Below are positions 56,283 to 64,000 of a stretch of 64,000 nucleotides of DNA, piece after piece. The translations under genes and the position numbers were made by a program. How positions within the stretch are numbered: position 1 is the first letter of the stretch; every line of letters begins with the position of its first letter. Under the pieces are notes generated by a model that had not been told where the DNA came from, did no database searches, and saw nothing but the letters and a program-made list of their open reading frames with translations. This DNA is from Moraxella haemolytica (GTDB lineage Bacteria; Pseudomonadota; Gammaproteobacteria; Pseudomonadales; Moraxellaceae), in NCBI RefSeq assembly GCF_030177935.1, contig NZ_CP089974.1:310001-374000 (forward strand). Reading direction: 5' to 3'.

Positions 56283-57287
56283 ATGACAAATGCAACTGAG
56301 TTTCTAACACCTAGTGCCATTCATGTGGATGCGGTTAATGAAACGACTGCTAAGGTCACGCTCGAGCCGTTAGAAAGAGGTTTTGGGCATACGCTAGGTA
56401 ATGCCCTTCGCCGTATTCTACTTTCTTCATTGTCTGGTGCTGCAGTTATTGAAGCAGAGATTGAAGGTGTGGATCATGAATATTCTACACTTGAAGGCCT
56501 GCAAGAAGATGTGCTTGATTTGCTTTTAAACCTAAAAGGTTTGGCAATCACACTGCATGACCAAAATGAAGCTTATTTGACTTTGGACAAGCAAGGTGCA
56601 GGTGTTGTTACTGCTGCTGATCTTGAGTTGCCACACAATGTAGAGATTGCTAACCCTGATTTGGTGTTAGGAACTCTTAGTGAGCGTGGTCATCTGAAGA
56701 TGCGTTTGCGTGTAGTAACAGGTCGTGGCTATGAGCCTGCCAACCAACGCCGTGAAGATGCAAACTCTAAAGCAATTGGTCGCTTAAAACTTGATGCAAG
56801 TTTTAGCCCAATTCTGCGTGTTGCTTATGATGTTGAAAATGCTCGTGTTGAGCAGCGTACCGACCTAGACAAGCTTATCATTGAGCTTGAGACTAACGGT
56901 ACCATCGATCCAGAAGAAGCAATTCGTAAAGCGGCAACCATTTTGCAACAACAAATCGCAATTTTTGTGGATTTGGAAGCAGAAGAAGTGGTTGAGCCTG
57001 TCAAAGAGAAAGAAGAGATTGACCCTGTGCTATTACGCCCAGTGGATGATCTTGAACTAACGGTTCGCTCAGCAAATTGCTTAAAAGCTGAAAACATTTA
57101 TTATATTGGTGATTTGGTACAGCGTTCAGAAACTGAACTGCTTAAGACCCCAAATCTTGGTAAGAAATCATTGACCGAAATCAAGGATGTACTTGCGTCT
57201 AAGGGCTTGGAGTTAGGCATGCGTTTAGAGACATGGCCACCAAGCGATTTGAGAGTTGATGATCGTTTTTCTTATCGTAGCCGTTAA
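56283..57287 (+). CDS. rpoA: RNA polymerase alpha subunit
   Basis: Scaffold of RNA polymerase assembly; the C-terminal domain contacts UP elements and activators. 334 aa. The N-terminal domain has [20 protein letters not shown] and [20 protein letters not shown]. The linker around residue 235-250 is acidic ([15 protein letters not shown]), and the CTD carries [20 protein letters not shown] and [17 protein letters not shown]. Confidence 0.99.
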   Translation: MTNATEFLTPSAIHVDAVNETTAKVTLEPLERGFGHTLGNALRRILLSSLSGAAVIEAEIEGVDHEYSTLEGLQEDVLDLLLNLKGLAITLHDQNEAYLTLDKQGAGVVTAADLELPHNVEIANPDLVLGTLSERGHLKMRLRVVTGRGYEPANQRREDANSKAIGRLKLDASFSPILRVAYDVENARVEQRTDLDKLIIELETNGTIDPEEAIRKAATILQQQIAIFVDLEAEEVVEPVKEKEEIDPVLLRPVDDLELTVRSANCLKAENIYYIGDLVQRSETELLKTPNLGKKSLTEIKDVLASKGLELGMRLETWPPSDLRVDDRFSYRSR

Positions 57288-57304
57288 TTTAAAGGATACT
57301 GACC

Positions 57305-57664
57305 ATGCGACATCGTAATAGTGGCGTAAAGCTGGGTCGCACCAGCAGCCATCGTAAGGCAATGTTCCAAAACATGACTAATTCTTTGTTTGAACATGAG
57401 CTAATCAAAACCACTTTGGTTAAGGCAAAAGAGCTACGCCGTGTAGCTGAGCCTCTAATCACATTGGCGAAAGAAGATAGTGTTGCTAACCGCCGTTTGG
57501 CATTTAACCGCACTCGTAACAAGGTAATCGTTGGTAAACTATTCAACGAACTAGGTCCTCGTTACAAAACTCGCCCAGGTGGTTACCTGCGTATCATCAA
57601 GTGCGGTCATCGTGATGGCGATAATGCACCGATGGCATATGTTGAGCTAGTTGACCGCCCATAA
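57305..57664 (+). CDS. rplQ: 50S ribosomal protein L17
   Basis: Exit-tunnel-side protein. 119 aa; [20 protein letters not shown] at the start, and [32 protein letters not shown] at the end. Last gene of the alpha operon, followed by a strong terminator. Confidence 0.99.
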   Translation: MRHRNSGVKLGRTSSHRKAMFQNMTNSLFEHELIKTTLVKAKELRRVAEPLITLAKEDSVANRRLAFNRTRNKVIVGKLFNELGPRYKTRPGGYLRIIKCGHRDGDNAPMAYVELVDRP

Positions 57665-57680
57665 TTGGTTTTCTACTCAA

Positions 57681-57710
57681 AAAAATCCCAGTCTAGACTG
57701 GGATTTTTGT
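57681..57710 (+). terminator. Terminator of the alpha operon
   Basis: AAAAATCCCAGTC (57681-57693) pairs perfectly with GACTGGGATTTTT (57696-57708), followed by more T. It marks the end of the ribosomal cluster. Confidence 0.93.
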
Positions 57711-57837
57711 TTTGGTGCTTTAAATTTTAAATGATGAGACTTGGATTGTTATTTATGACGGTTGGGTGATTTGATTGGATTGAATTTATTGTATCTGCAT
57801 TTACCGCTAAAATGTATGTCATGTATGTCAAAGCGAT

Positions 57838-58407
57838 CTAATCTGATAAATCACTCAAATTAACGACTTCTATTGTTTGGATATTTTCAATCATATCAAT
57901 ATTGACCAGTACATCAATTTGATTGCTTAATACATCTTCAATGTCATAGGGGGTCTCGGTGTTCATCAATTGACCATCTAGGTCGCTGATGACCAAAGGT
58001 TCGCCAACAACATCAAGTAGGGAGGCAAGTGGTGTGTATTCGCTAAACTGTATGCCAATCAACTTCTTTTTGTTGAGCAGGTGCTTGGGTGTCTGCTTAC
58101 TTGCTTCTAGAATAAATCGTTTGGCAGATGTGTCGCATGATTTGATTTGGCGAAATTGGGCATTATTGATGTTGGCGTAGTTTGTCGCATCGCTGATGTT
58201 TTTGCAGATTAGCGTTGATGGCTCGCTTTGTACGATTTGATTGATATGAGCAAGATGATTTGTTGTATGCTTAGCCTGAGAGTGTGTCAATAAAGCATAG
58301 CCTGATTCGGTTGGATAAGCGATAATTTTGCCTTCTTTTAATGTATTGGCGATTTGTTCTAGTAGTCTGGTTTGTGGATTTTTTGGGTGTAAATAAAGTG
58401 TTTGCAT
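57838..58407 (-). CDS. Divergent YciO-like (Sua5/YrdC fold) protein
   Basis: The start TLYLHPKNPQTRLLEQIA and the segment IIAYPTESGYALLTHSQAKH match the YciO branch of the Sua5/YrdC family, which makes or relates to threonylcarbamoyl-AMP. Later blocks LICKNISDATNYANI, RFILEASKQTPKHLL and LLDVVGEPLVIS follow the same order. The catalytic-region Arg of the usual RIRQ motif is replaced (HINQ), and at 189 aa it lacks the last 15 or so residues of E. coli YciO. Activity is therefore doubtful. It lies 18 bp after epmC and is probably co-transcribed. Confidence 0.75.
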   Translation of the reverse strand: MQTLYLHPKNPQTRLLEQIANTLKEGKIIAYPTESGYALLTHSQAKHTTNHLAHINQIVQSEPSTLICKNISDATNYANINNAQFRQIKSCDTSAKRFILEASKQTPKHLLNKKKLIGIQFSEYTPLASLLDVVGEPLVISDLDGQLMNTETPYDIEDVLSNQIDVLVNIDMIENIQTIEVVNLSDLSD

Positions 58408-58425
58408 GACTTATCTCTTGTATTG

Positions 58426-59172
58426 TTAGTGAAAGTGGGTTGGTGTAAATCCTTGACAAAGGCGTAGCAATATCCACAGCAACCTTTTGGCATCTCTAGG
58501 CAGGGTGTTTGGCGTGCTTAGATAGTCTTGTGCCTTAGCATAAACATCGGTGGCAAAAGTGCTTTTACTGGTATCAAAATCTGCATTCAGATTGTCTTGA
58601 GAAACATAAAAATAGCGTCCACAGGCTTGATTGAGTAAGCACTCAATGGCTTGGGGCTTGATTTCTACTTGTTCAAAGATGGCTTGGGTCTGTTCATTTC
58701 GTCCGTCCGATTCATACCAATAACCAAAGTCATTGAGAGTGCGTCTTGCTTTGCCGGCGATACACCAATGACTGATTTCGTGCAGGCTACTGGCAAAAAA
58801 ACCATGAGCAAACTCAATTCTTGCAGGATTTTTGTCGTCAGCAGGGAAATATTCAGGTTCGCCATCGCCCCGAACGAGCGTGGTGGGCATCATGCCAATG
58901 TCGGGTTGGTTAAATAAATGATTAAATAAACTGATGAGCCAGTCGGTGAGTGCCTTATCATCATTTTTATCGATACTCTGCCAGTGTGAGGCATATGTTT
59001 GCCATGCTGTGGCATCAATGTTTTGACTGAGTTTGGCAATGTCTTTTGTGAGAGATTCATCAAAAAACAACTGTTGCCATAGTGATTGAATGTGTATTTT
59101 TTGGTCAGATGGGTTGATATTAAGATTTGGGGATAATGTGCTAAAATCAACAGATTGCATAAAAAACACCAT
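58426..59172 (-). CDS. epmC: Elongation factor P hydroxylase EpmC (YfcM)
   Basis: Hydroxylates the beta-lysylated lysine of EF-P. The metal site HEISHW lies in FAHGFFASSLHEISHWCIAG, followed by KARRTLNDFGYWYESDGRNE and VEIKPQAIECLLNQACGRYF, all close to E. coli YfcM. The N-terminal 60 or so residues are extra relative to the 182-aa E. coli protein. The start could be ATG 59172 or ATG 59160. EpmA and EpmB are not in the window. Confidence 0.88.
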   Translation of the reverse strand: MVFFMQSVDFSTLSPNLNINPSDQKIHIQSLWQQLFFDESLTKDIAKLSQNIDATAWQTYASHWQSIDKNDDKALTDWLISLFNHLFNQPDIGMMPTTLVRGDGEPEYFPADDKNPARIEFAHGFFASSLHEISHWCIAGKARRTLNDFGYWYESDGRNEQTQAIFEQVEIKPQAIECLLNQACGRYFYVSQDNLNADFDTSKSTFATDVYAKAQDYLSTPNTLPRDAKRLLWILLRLCQGFTPTHFH

Positions 59173-59322
59173 GAAATTTTGTTGTTTGTTATTATAGCAT
59201 TATTTATTTGATGGGCGTTGAGGATAATTTTGTCAGTCAAGTGTAATCAAGCATTATAAAAATTATCGTGAAAATTTATTGATTTTATGAAATAATAAGG
59301 CAATACGAATTAGGAATTTATA

Positions 59323-59895
59323 ATGAACAAGGCAACAAACCCATCTTTAGATTTGGCAAATAAAGAATTTCCTGCCAATATCGTGCTTGAAAAGTGGGCG
59401 GATATTGGTTTTGTGTGGTCTGGCGAGGTAGCGGTGGCGAGCTTTGAGCGTCTGTCCACTCATGTTAATCTAACCAACCAAACAAGACAGCATAAGAACC
59501 TGACCGTTCAGGTTAATTTACAAAAAACTTTAGGCATCTTGTGGCTAACTTTTGATGTTGTTGGTGAGCTTATCGTGTCCTGTCAGCGTTGTTTGGAGGA
59601 TATGAATATTGACATAATCAATCAGTATCGTTTGGCGATTTTATCGCATGAGAGCCAAATTGAGCAGGTAAAAGACGCTGAATATGTACTGGTTGATGAA
59701 ATCAATGGCGAAGGGGTGAGAAAAATGCTACCCATTCAAGATTTGCTTGAAGATGAGCTGCTGCTTGTCTTGCCACTATCGCCACGCCACAGCGAATGCG
59801 AGATGCCGATTGAGATGGTAGATGCCAATGACGATGATGAGATGGCGGATAACCCATTTGCGGCACTGGCTGCATTAAAAGGCAAGCTCAATTAA
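59323..59895 (+). CDS. yceD: DUF177 / YceD-family rRNA-accumulation protein
   Basis: 190-aa soluble protein upstream of rpmF, as in most bacteria. Members affect 23S rRNA processing or accumulation. The family centre is SCQRCLEDMNIDI (CxxC) and the later block ISYQ-type region is QIEQVKDAEYVLVDEINGEG, followed by IQDLLEDELLLVLPLSPRH. The acidic end (DANDDDEMADNPFAALAALK) matches the conserved FA-L ending. The function here is inferred from family and position. Confidence 0.87.
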   Translation: MNKATNPSLDLANKEFPANIVLEKWADIGFVWSGEVAVASFERLSTHVNLTNQTRQHKNLTVQVNLQKTLGILWLTFDVVGELIVSCQRCLEDMNIDIINQYRLAILSHESQIEQVKDAEYVLVDEINGEGVRKMLPIQDLLEDELLLVLPLSPRHSECEMPIEMVDANDDDEMADNPFAALAALKGKLN

Positions 59896-59956
59896 AAGAT
59901 TATTTGGCATAAATTGGCATAAAATAGAAAGTTTTGTAATTTTTTGCGTTTATGCT

Positions 59957-59985
59957 TTGAAAATAGTGAAATTTTTTAGTATAAT
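59957..59985 (+). promoter_or_regulatory. rpmF promoter
   Basis: TTGAAA (59957-59962), 17-bp spacer, TATAAT (59980-59985). The 250-bp yceD-rpmF gap and this promoter mean rpmF can be expressed apart from yceD, with a leader of about 154 nt. Confidence 0.7.
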
Positions 59986-60145
59986 ACAGCGTTTATTGTG
60001 CTTATTAAAGATGTCAAAGCAAAAGGTGCTATGCTTTGAGTTGTGTTAATGCAACGGTCATCCATAAAACGCACGACCATTTTTATTGTTTATTTGGCGA
60101 TTTAGGTGTTAAATTGCCTTAATTTGACGAATTTTAGGAGCTATC

Positions 60146-60328
60146 ATGGCAGTTCAACAAAACCGCAAAAGCCGTTCACGCCGCGACATGCGTCGTTCAC
60201 ACGACCGTATGGTAGTGAGCACTATCAGCATTGATTCTACTACTGGCGAAAAACATCTTCGCCACCATGCGACCAAAGATGGTTTCTACCGTGGTCGCCA
60301 ACTGTTCAAGGTAAGCCAAAACAGCTAA
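60146..60328 (+). CDS. rpmF: 50S ribosomal protein L32
   Basis: 60 aa; [20 protein letters not shown] at the start, and [20 protein letters not shown] near the end. It lacks the four zinc cysteines of some L32 proteins, as in other gammaproteobacteria. TTTTAGGAG precedes the ATG. The rpmF-fab order is the conserved one. Confidence 0.98.
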   Translation: MAVQQNRKSRSRRDMRRSHDRMVVSTISIDSTTGEKHLRHHATKDGFYRGRQLFKVSQNS

Positions 60329-60346
60329 TCGGTAGATTATGATTGC

Positions 60347-60388
60347 AAAAGCCAGGCTGTATTGTTCATCAATACACTTGGCTTTTTT
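60347..60388 (+). terminator. Intrinsic terminator after rpmF
   Basis: AAAAGCCA (60347-60354) pairs with TGGCTTTT (60379-60386), with an inner stem TGTATTG/CAATACA (60358-60376) and T residues after. It separates rpmF from the fab genes. Confidence 0.88.
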
Positions 60389-60539
60389 GTGCTTACGATG
60401 AGCAAGATTTCGTTATGTTATATTAAAAATTTACACAAAAATTAGTAAACAAATGTTTATTTTTTTATGATAAAATGCACATCAATTTTTATGTTAATTG
60501 TTTAAATGCAGTGATTAAAAATCCATAACAAGGTGTTTT

Positions 60540-61496
60540 ATGACAGAAAATAATACAGCCAAACGCATTGCCGTTGTTTTTCCAGGTCAAGGTTCGCAGA
60601 CTGTGGGAATGATGAATGAGTTGGCAGAGCATTTTTCAGTAGTTAAAGCGGTCTTTGATGAGGCGAGTGCAACTTTGGGTTTTGATCTCTGGGAGATCAC
60701 TCAAGACGAAGAGCGTCTGCACAAGACACAGTACACACAACCTGCATTGGTGGCAGCGAGTGTCGCCATTTGGCGTGTTATCAGTGAAAAATTATCTGTT
60801 CAAGGTTTGACGCCTGTGTGTTTGGCAGGGCATTCTTTGGGTGAGTACAGTGCGTTGGTGGCAAGTGGCGTATTAAGTTTATCTGATGCGGTTAAACTTG
60901 TGCATGAACGAGGAAAATATATGACAGATGCGGTTCTTGGTATTGATACGCAGATGGCGGCGGTGCTTGGGCTAGATGATGAGCAAGTGGTTAGCCTATG
61001 CGAAGACGCAACCAATCAAGCAGGCATCGTCAATCCTGCCAACTTCAATAGTCCAGCTCAGGTGGTCGTAGCAGGTACAGAGGTGGGTGTCTGCCATGTG
61101 CTAGATGCGGTTGAGAATTTGGGTAAAAAAGCAGTCGCTCTTAAGGTATCCGTGCCATCGCATTGTGCGTTGATGAATCCTGCCACCGATAAATTAGCGA
61201 CCTTGCTTGGCGAAACGACATTCAATCTGCCACAGATTCCTGTCATACAAAACCGCCATGCACAGGTTCATGAGAGTATCAGTGAGATTAAAACTGCCCT
61301 AATTGAGCAGTTGTCCATGCCTGTACAATGGGCAAAAACCATGCAAAAACTGGCGGATAAGCATATTGATGTTGTGATTGAATGTGGTCCAGGTAATGTT
61401 CTGTCAAATCTTGCAAAACGCCAAGCACAGCCAATCACCGCACTGCCAAGTGATAAACTGGCTCGTATTGAGAAATTGGAGAATTTACATGAGTAG
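60540..61496 (+). CDS. fabD: Malonyl-CoA:ACP transacylase
   Basis: Loads malonyl groups on acyl carrier protein. Ser99 in LAGHSLGEYSALVASG is the nucleophile. FPGQGSQTVGM at the start and NFNSPAQVVVAG, SVPSHCALM and IECGPGNVLSNLAKR (His/Gln oxyanion regions) are family blocks. 318 aa. AAGGTG precedes the ATG; the end overlaps fabG by eight bases. Confidence 0.98.
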   Translation: MTENNTAKRIAVVFPGQGSQTVGMMNELAEHFSVVKAVFDEASATLGFDLWEITQDEERLHKTQYTQPALVAASVAIWRVISEKLSVQGLTPVCLAGHSLGEYSALVASGVLSLSDAVKLVHERGKYMTDAVLGIDTQMAAVLGLDDEQVVSLCEDATNQAGIVNPANFNSPAQVVVAGTEVGVCHVLDAVENLGKKAVALKVSVPSHCALMNPATDKLATLLGETTFNLPQIPVIQNRHAQVHESISEIKTALIEQLSMPVQWAKTMQKLADKHIDVVIECGPGNVLSNLAKRQAQPITALPSDKLARIEKLENLHE

Positions 61497-62217
61497 AAAA
61501 ATTGTTTTAGTAACAGGTGCAAGTCGTGGCATTGGTCGAGCCATCGCTCAGCGTTTCGCTGATGAGGGTCATTTTGTCATCGGCACAGCAACGAGCGAAA
61601 AAGGTGCTTGTGCCATTGAAGAGTATTTGAGTGAATCAGGTGGCATCGGTCGTGTGCTTGATGTGTGCGATGATGAAGCCATTGATAAACTGTTTGAAGA
61701 GATTGATAGCGTCTATGGTGGCGTGAATGTGTTGGTGAACAATGCAGGCATCACCAAAGATGGGCTTTTGATGCGTATGAAAAATGAAGATTGGTTTGAT
61801 GTGCTTGATACCAATTTAACATCTATCTATCGCACTTCTCGCCGTGCGGTGCGTAGCATGATGAAGGCTCGCTTTGGTCGTATCATCAATATCACTTCGG
61901 TGGTGGGTCAGATGGGTAATGCAGGTCAGGCGAACTACGCTGCCAGTAAAGCAGGTGTTGAGGGGTTCACTCGTGCATTGGCACGAGAGATAGGCTCTCG
62001 TGGCGTTACAGTAAACTGTGTAGCACCAGGTTTTGTGGAGACTGACATGACCGAAGAGCTTGATGAGCGTCTGATTAACTCCATGCTTGATGCTGTGCCA
62101 CTTGGTCGCATGGCTCAACCTGAAGAGATAGCAGTAGCCGTTACTTTCTTGGCAAGTGATGAAGCAAGCTACATCACAGGCGAGGTACTTGCTGTCAATG
62201 GTGGTATGTATATGTAA
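61489..62217 (+). CDS. fabG: 3-oxoacyl-ACP reductase FabG
   Basis: NADPH-dependent short-chain reductase of the fatty acid cycle. ATG 61489 gives 242 aa beginning MSRKIVLVTGASRGIGRAIA (TGxxxGxG cofactor loop). The catalytic Ser-Tyr-Lys set is in NITSVVGQMGNAGQANYAAS and its following Lys (YAASKAG), with NNAGITKDGLLMRMK and the C-terminal ASYITGEVLAVNGGMYM. It overlaps fabD by 8 bp, suggesting coupled translation. Confidence 0.98.
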   Translation: MSRKIVLVTGASRGIGRAIAQRFADEGHFVIGTATSEKGACAIEEYLSESGGIGRVLDVCDDEAIDKLFEEIDSVYGGVNVLVNNAGITKDGLLMRMKNEDWFDVLDTNLTSIYRTSRRAVRSMMKARFGRIINITSVVGQMGNAGQANYAASKAGVEGFTRALAREIGSRGVTVNCVAPGFVETDMTEELDERLINSMLDAVPLGRMAQPEEIAVAVTFLASDEASYITGEVLAVNGGMYM

Positions 62218-62345
62218 GGCATGATACAGTGATAATCAAATTTGGCATTCATCATGATGGCAATGACGATGGATAAAATCATTGACAAATGACGAGCTTG
62301 TGATTATCATTGAGTGCAAATTGTGAACATATGTATCCATAAAAC

Positions 62346-62374
62346 TTGCACTATCGGCAAAAATGTTTTATGAT
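62346..62374 (+). promoter_or_regulatory. acpP promoter
   Basis: TTGCAC (62346-62351), 17-bp spacer, TATGAT (62369-62374), in the 250-bp gap after fabG. It would give acpP its own, strong expression. Confidence 0.6.
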
Positions 62375-62466
62375 ATATACATTGAAAAAATTATTGTAAG
62401 ATAAGTCGCTAAGCTCGGCATGGTGTCGATACTGGCGTTTATCCATTTCATTAAAAGGAAACTCTC

Positions 62467-62700
62467 ATGAGCGATATCGAAGCTAAAGTAAAAGACGCAG
62501 TGGCTGAGCAACTTGGTCTAAATGTTGCTGACATCAACAATGAAGCATCATTTATGGATGACTTGGGTGCTGACTCTCTAGATTTGGTTGAACTGGTGAT
62601 GGCATTTGAAAGCAACTTTGGTATTACCATTCCTGATGAAGATTCTGCTGAATTGACCACCGTACAAAAAGCCATTGACTATGTAACTGCTAAGCTATAA
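62467..62700 (+). CDS. acpP: Acyl carrier protein
   Basis: 77-aa acidic helix bundle that carries acyl chains on a phosphopantetheine arm attached to Ser37 in [11 protein letters not shown]. Starts [18 protein letters not shown] and has [26 protein letters not shown] precedes the ATG. The order fabD-fabG-acpP is standard; fabF, normally next, is not present within the window. Confidence 0.99.
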   Translation: MSDIEAKVKDAVAEQLGLNVADINNEASFMDDLGADSLDLVELVMAFESNFGITIPDEDSAELTTVQKAIDYVTAKL

Positions 62701-62809
62701 TTGCCAAGCATCATGGTAAAGACTGCTTGGATTGAACCATGCCCTAAATCTTAGATAATAGATGATGGGCTAGGGTGTTCTTCAGTGGTTTTACTCAAGG
62801 CGAAAATGG

Positions 62810-62846
62810 GGACTAAGTTTCTTAATCAATAGGGCTTAGTCCTTTT
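62810..62846 (+). terminator. Probable terminator of acpP
   Basis: GGACTAAG (62810-62817) pairs with CTTAGTCC (62835-62842), followed by TTTT. It is 110 bp past the acpP stop codon. Confidence 0.65.
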
Positions 62847-63033
62847 AGTTTGGTTGTTAATCTTGCTTGATGGGTGTCTTTTATGAGTTAGTCTTGGGGT
62901 TATTGCTTTTTTGGGTTGTTGATTCATTTAGCCCATCATTGATACATAAAATATAAAACTAGCAACAAATCAGTCATAAAATTACAAGAATATATAAATA
63001 TTTACAAAAAAAAGATTTCATTCCCCCCATGCG

Positions 63034-63133
63034 TATAATGGCACATAATAGGCTGGTAGAGCGTATGGGTTGTCCTAGTGTATTCTACCCACTTATATTT
63101 TATAGGCCGTGCTGACCGCAGGGCCGTTTTTTC
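63034..63133 (+). ncRNA. Candidate small RNA or leader attenuator
   Basis: A TATAAT -10 (63034-63039) is followed by about 90 nt with a possible GGTAGA/TCTACC stem (about 63055-63089). A GC-rich hairpin then has outer GGCC/GGCC and inner TGC/GCA pairs (63103-63126), with a T6 run, just 20 bp before the next start codon. The -35 is poor. This could be a free small RNA or a transcription attenuator for the downstream gene. Confidence 0.35.
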
Positions 63134-63154
63134 ATCGGATTATGGATCATTAAA

Positions 63155-63776
63155 ATGTTAAAAAAATTGCGACCGCCATGGCGGTATTGGGTGCTAGTGT
63201 ATCTGTGGCAACAGCTCAAGTAAATTCTATCTCTGGTTCTATGGACTTGCAGGTGGAGCTACCTGATGTGCTCGTATTGTATCACTGGCAAACTGTAGGT
63301 ATTGAGTTTCATTCTGCCATCCGAAATGTGGCAATAGGTTGTGGCACTGGCATTGGTAATTTTGGTAGACCGGATATTGAAATTAAGGATAATGATTCAA
63401 TAAATGGTGCAGATCTAACAGATGACCAACTAGTTACTACCAGTACCCCTAATACTAAAAGTGAAAACAAAATTTCGGTTACTCTAAAAGATGCGTGGGC
63501 GGTACGCAGTATATCAGAAAATGGCGTCAAATTAAGCATTTGGAATTCAGATGACACACATAAGAGCGATTCAGATCCAACTTCTATAGTTAAAACTGAA
63601 AATGTTAAGGTTAAAGGTAATGGGGGGTCTGGACCCTCAATTGATTTGGTAGACTCTAAATGGACTCCCACCAAAGGTGATATTACTTTTGACTTAAATT
63701 TTGAACAAGTAAAAAAACAGGGCTGCATAAATCAGATGGGCAGACTTTTCTCTTGAAACTGGAAGCTAGACAATAA
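63155..63776 (+). pseudogene. Exported protein gene with two frame breaks at A7 tracts
   Basis: The ATG at 63155 is followed by A7 (63160-63166). With one more A the frame would read MLKKIATAMAVLGASVSVATAQ, a normal signal peptide, and join the long frame that starts at the ATG of 63178. That frame continues through QVNSISGSMDLQVELPDVLV to about VKK, where a second A7 (63711-63717) again lacks one A. Restoring it gives VKKTGLHKSDGQTFLLKLEA then RQ and TAA at 63774-63776. As given, the gene cannot make its exported product of about 206 residues; the uninterrupted part is 63178-63756. The composition is beta-rich and surface-like; the family is not recognised, and a fimbrial subunit is only a guess. 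Confidence 0.6.
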
Positions 63777-63806
63777 CCTCGATCCTAATCTATCCTGATT
63801 AACTTA

Positions 63807-63846
63807 AATAAAAAGCATCAAACACCGGTGTTTGATGCTTTTTATT
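63807..63846. terminator. 40-bp perfect palindrome, bidirectional terminator
   Basis: AATAAAAAGCATCAAACACC (63807-63826) pairs perfectly with 63827-63846. T-rich flanks on both strands make it a terminator for the exported-protein gene and possibly for a converging gene to the right. Confidence 0.8.
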
Positions 63847-63919
63847 CAAAGAGTTTGTTAAAATGCCAATGCTATTGTTGAGAGTTGGCACAGTTGATGA
63901 AGTAGATGAGTAACTGCTA

Positions 63920-64000
63920 TGAATACCATACAACGCATAAAGTACATCCATATCGCCATCATGACCACCATCGTGGCGACACTTGGCACGACCAGTCACG
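63920..64000 (+). CDS. Possible start of an exported protein (cut by the window end)
   Basis: From ATG 63920 the frame is open to the window end and reads MNTIQRIKYIHIAIMTTIVA followed by TLGTTSH. A basic start and a hydrophobic core resemble a signal peptide. No good ribosome-binding site is seen, and only 27 codons are visible, so this is weak. Confidence 0.25.

Larger units (their letters stand above)
62701..63154. other. Intergenic region after acpP
   Basis: No coding frame. It holds a hairpin without T run (CCAAGCA/TGCTTGG, near 62704-62730), a likely terminator at 62810-62846, a TATAAT at 63034-63039 and a second terminator-like hairpin at 63103-63133 just before the next gene. Confidence 0.6.

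Noticed and set aside
60420-60500. FabR- or FadR-type operator before fabD
   Set aside because: Only a short AAACA/TGTTT repeat in AT-rich DNA was visible, with no recognisable consensus.
63178-63756. Intact gene starting at ATG 63178
   Set aside because: That start falls in the middle of what is clearly a signal peptide in the neighbouring frame, and the last residues change frame at the second A7; a broken gene explains the data better.
63799-63999. Minus-strand frame of 66 codons at the right end
   Set aside because: It runs straight through the 40-bp terminator palindrome and resembles no protein.
1-64000. CRISPR arrays, tRNA or rRNA genes, prophage
   Set aside because: No regularly spaced direct repeats, cloverleaf-like sequences, rRNA segments or phage structural genes were seen.

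Overview
The window is a 64 kb piece of a chromosome from a Moraxella-like gammaproteobacterium (Moraxellaceae). The main evidence is a BRO-type class A beta-lactamase lying between gatA and gatB, the arrangement known from Moraxella catarrhalis and close relatives. Supporting evidence is the moderately AT-rich base composition, the protein sequences, and a standard gammaproteobacterial S10-spc-alpha ribosomal cluster. The species cannot be fixed from this window. No CRISPR array, rRNA or tRNA gene was seen.

Layout, left to right. 1-3.5 kb: 3' part of uvrA, then ssb. 3.6-5.4 kb: a ygiB/ygiC-like pair. 5.6-7.3 kb: ccmCDE for cytochrome c maturation. 7.4-10.2 kb: metNIQ methionine importer. 10.3-17.2 kb: a 2-hydroxyacid dehydrogenase, rapA, a CHMI-like protein, comM and gph. 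17.6-24.6 kb: a small outer-membrane barrel, minE/minD/minC, a putative ion-channel-like membrane protein, an acyltransferase, an OmpA-like lipoprotein and a YgjP-type metalloprotease. 24.6-28.4 kb: a peroxide-defence group (oxyR, ahpC, ahpF) with a DUF465 gene inside it.

28.4-36.2 kb is the most accessory-looking part. It has a MITE-like inverted-repeat segment, an APC permease, gabT, gabD and a divergent IclR regulator (probable GABA use), a decayed IS1595-family element, and an AT-rich DUF262/DUF1524 gene of the GmrSD kind (putative defence nuclease). 36.2-40.9 kb: gatCAB interrupted by the BRO beta-lactamase. 41.2-43.3 kb: maf and rng.

43.5-57.7 kb: S10, spc and alpha ribosomal protein operons, including rpmD and rpmJ, which are very short. 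Each operon has a recognisable promoter and a strongly structured leader. The spc operon is additionally split between rpsH and rplF by an intrinsic terminator with an overlapping promoter. 57.8-62.7 kb: a YciO-like gene, epmC, yceD-rpmF, then fabD-fabG-acpP for fatty acid synthesis. 62.7-64 kb: a probable exported protein whose reading frame is broken at two A7 tracts, preceded by a short promoter-to-terminator unit that could be an attenuator or small RNA, and followed by a 40-bp perfect palindrome.

Most of the window is core genome. The points most worth checking are the DUF262 gene and the mobile-element scars around the gab genes, the two-tract frameshift at the right end, the structured ribosomal leaders, a possible 35-residue ORF between gatC and gatA, and a dispersed 20-mer repeat.
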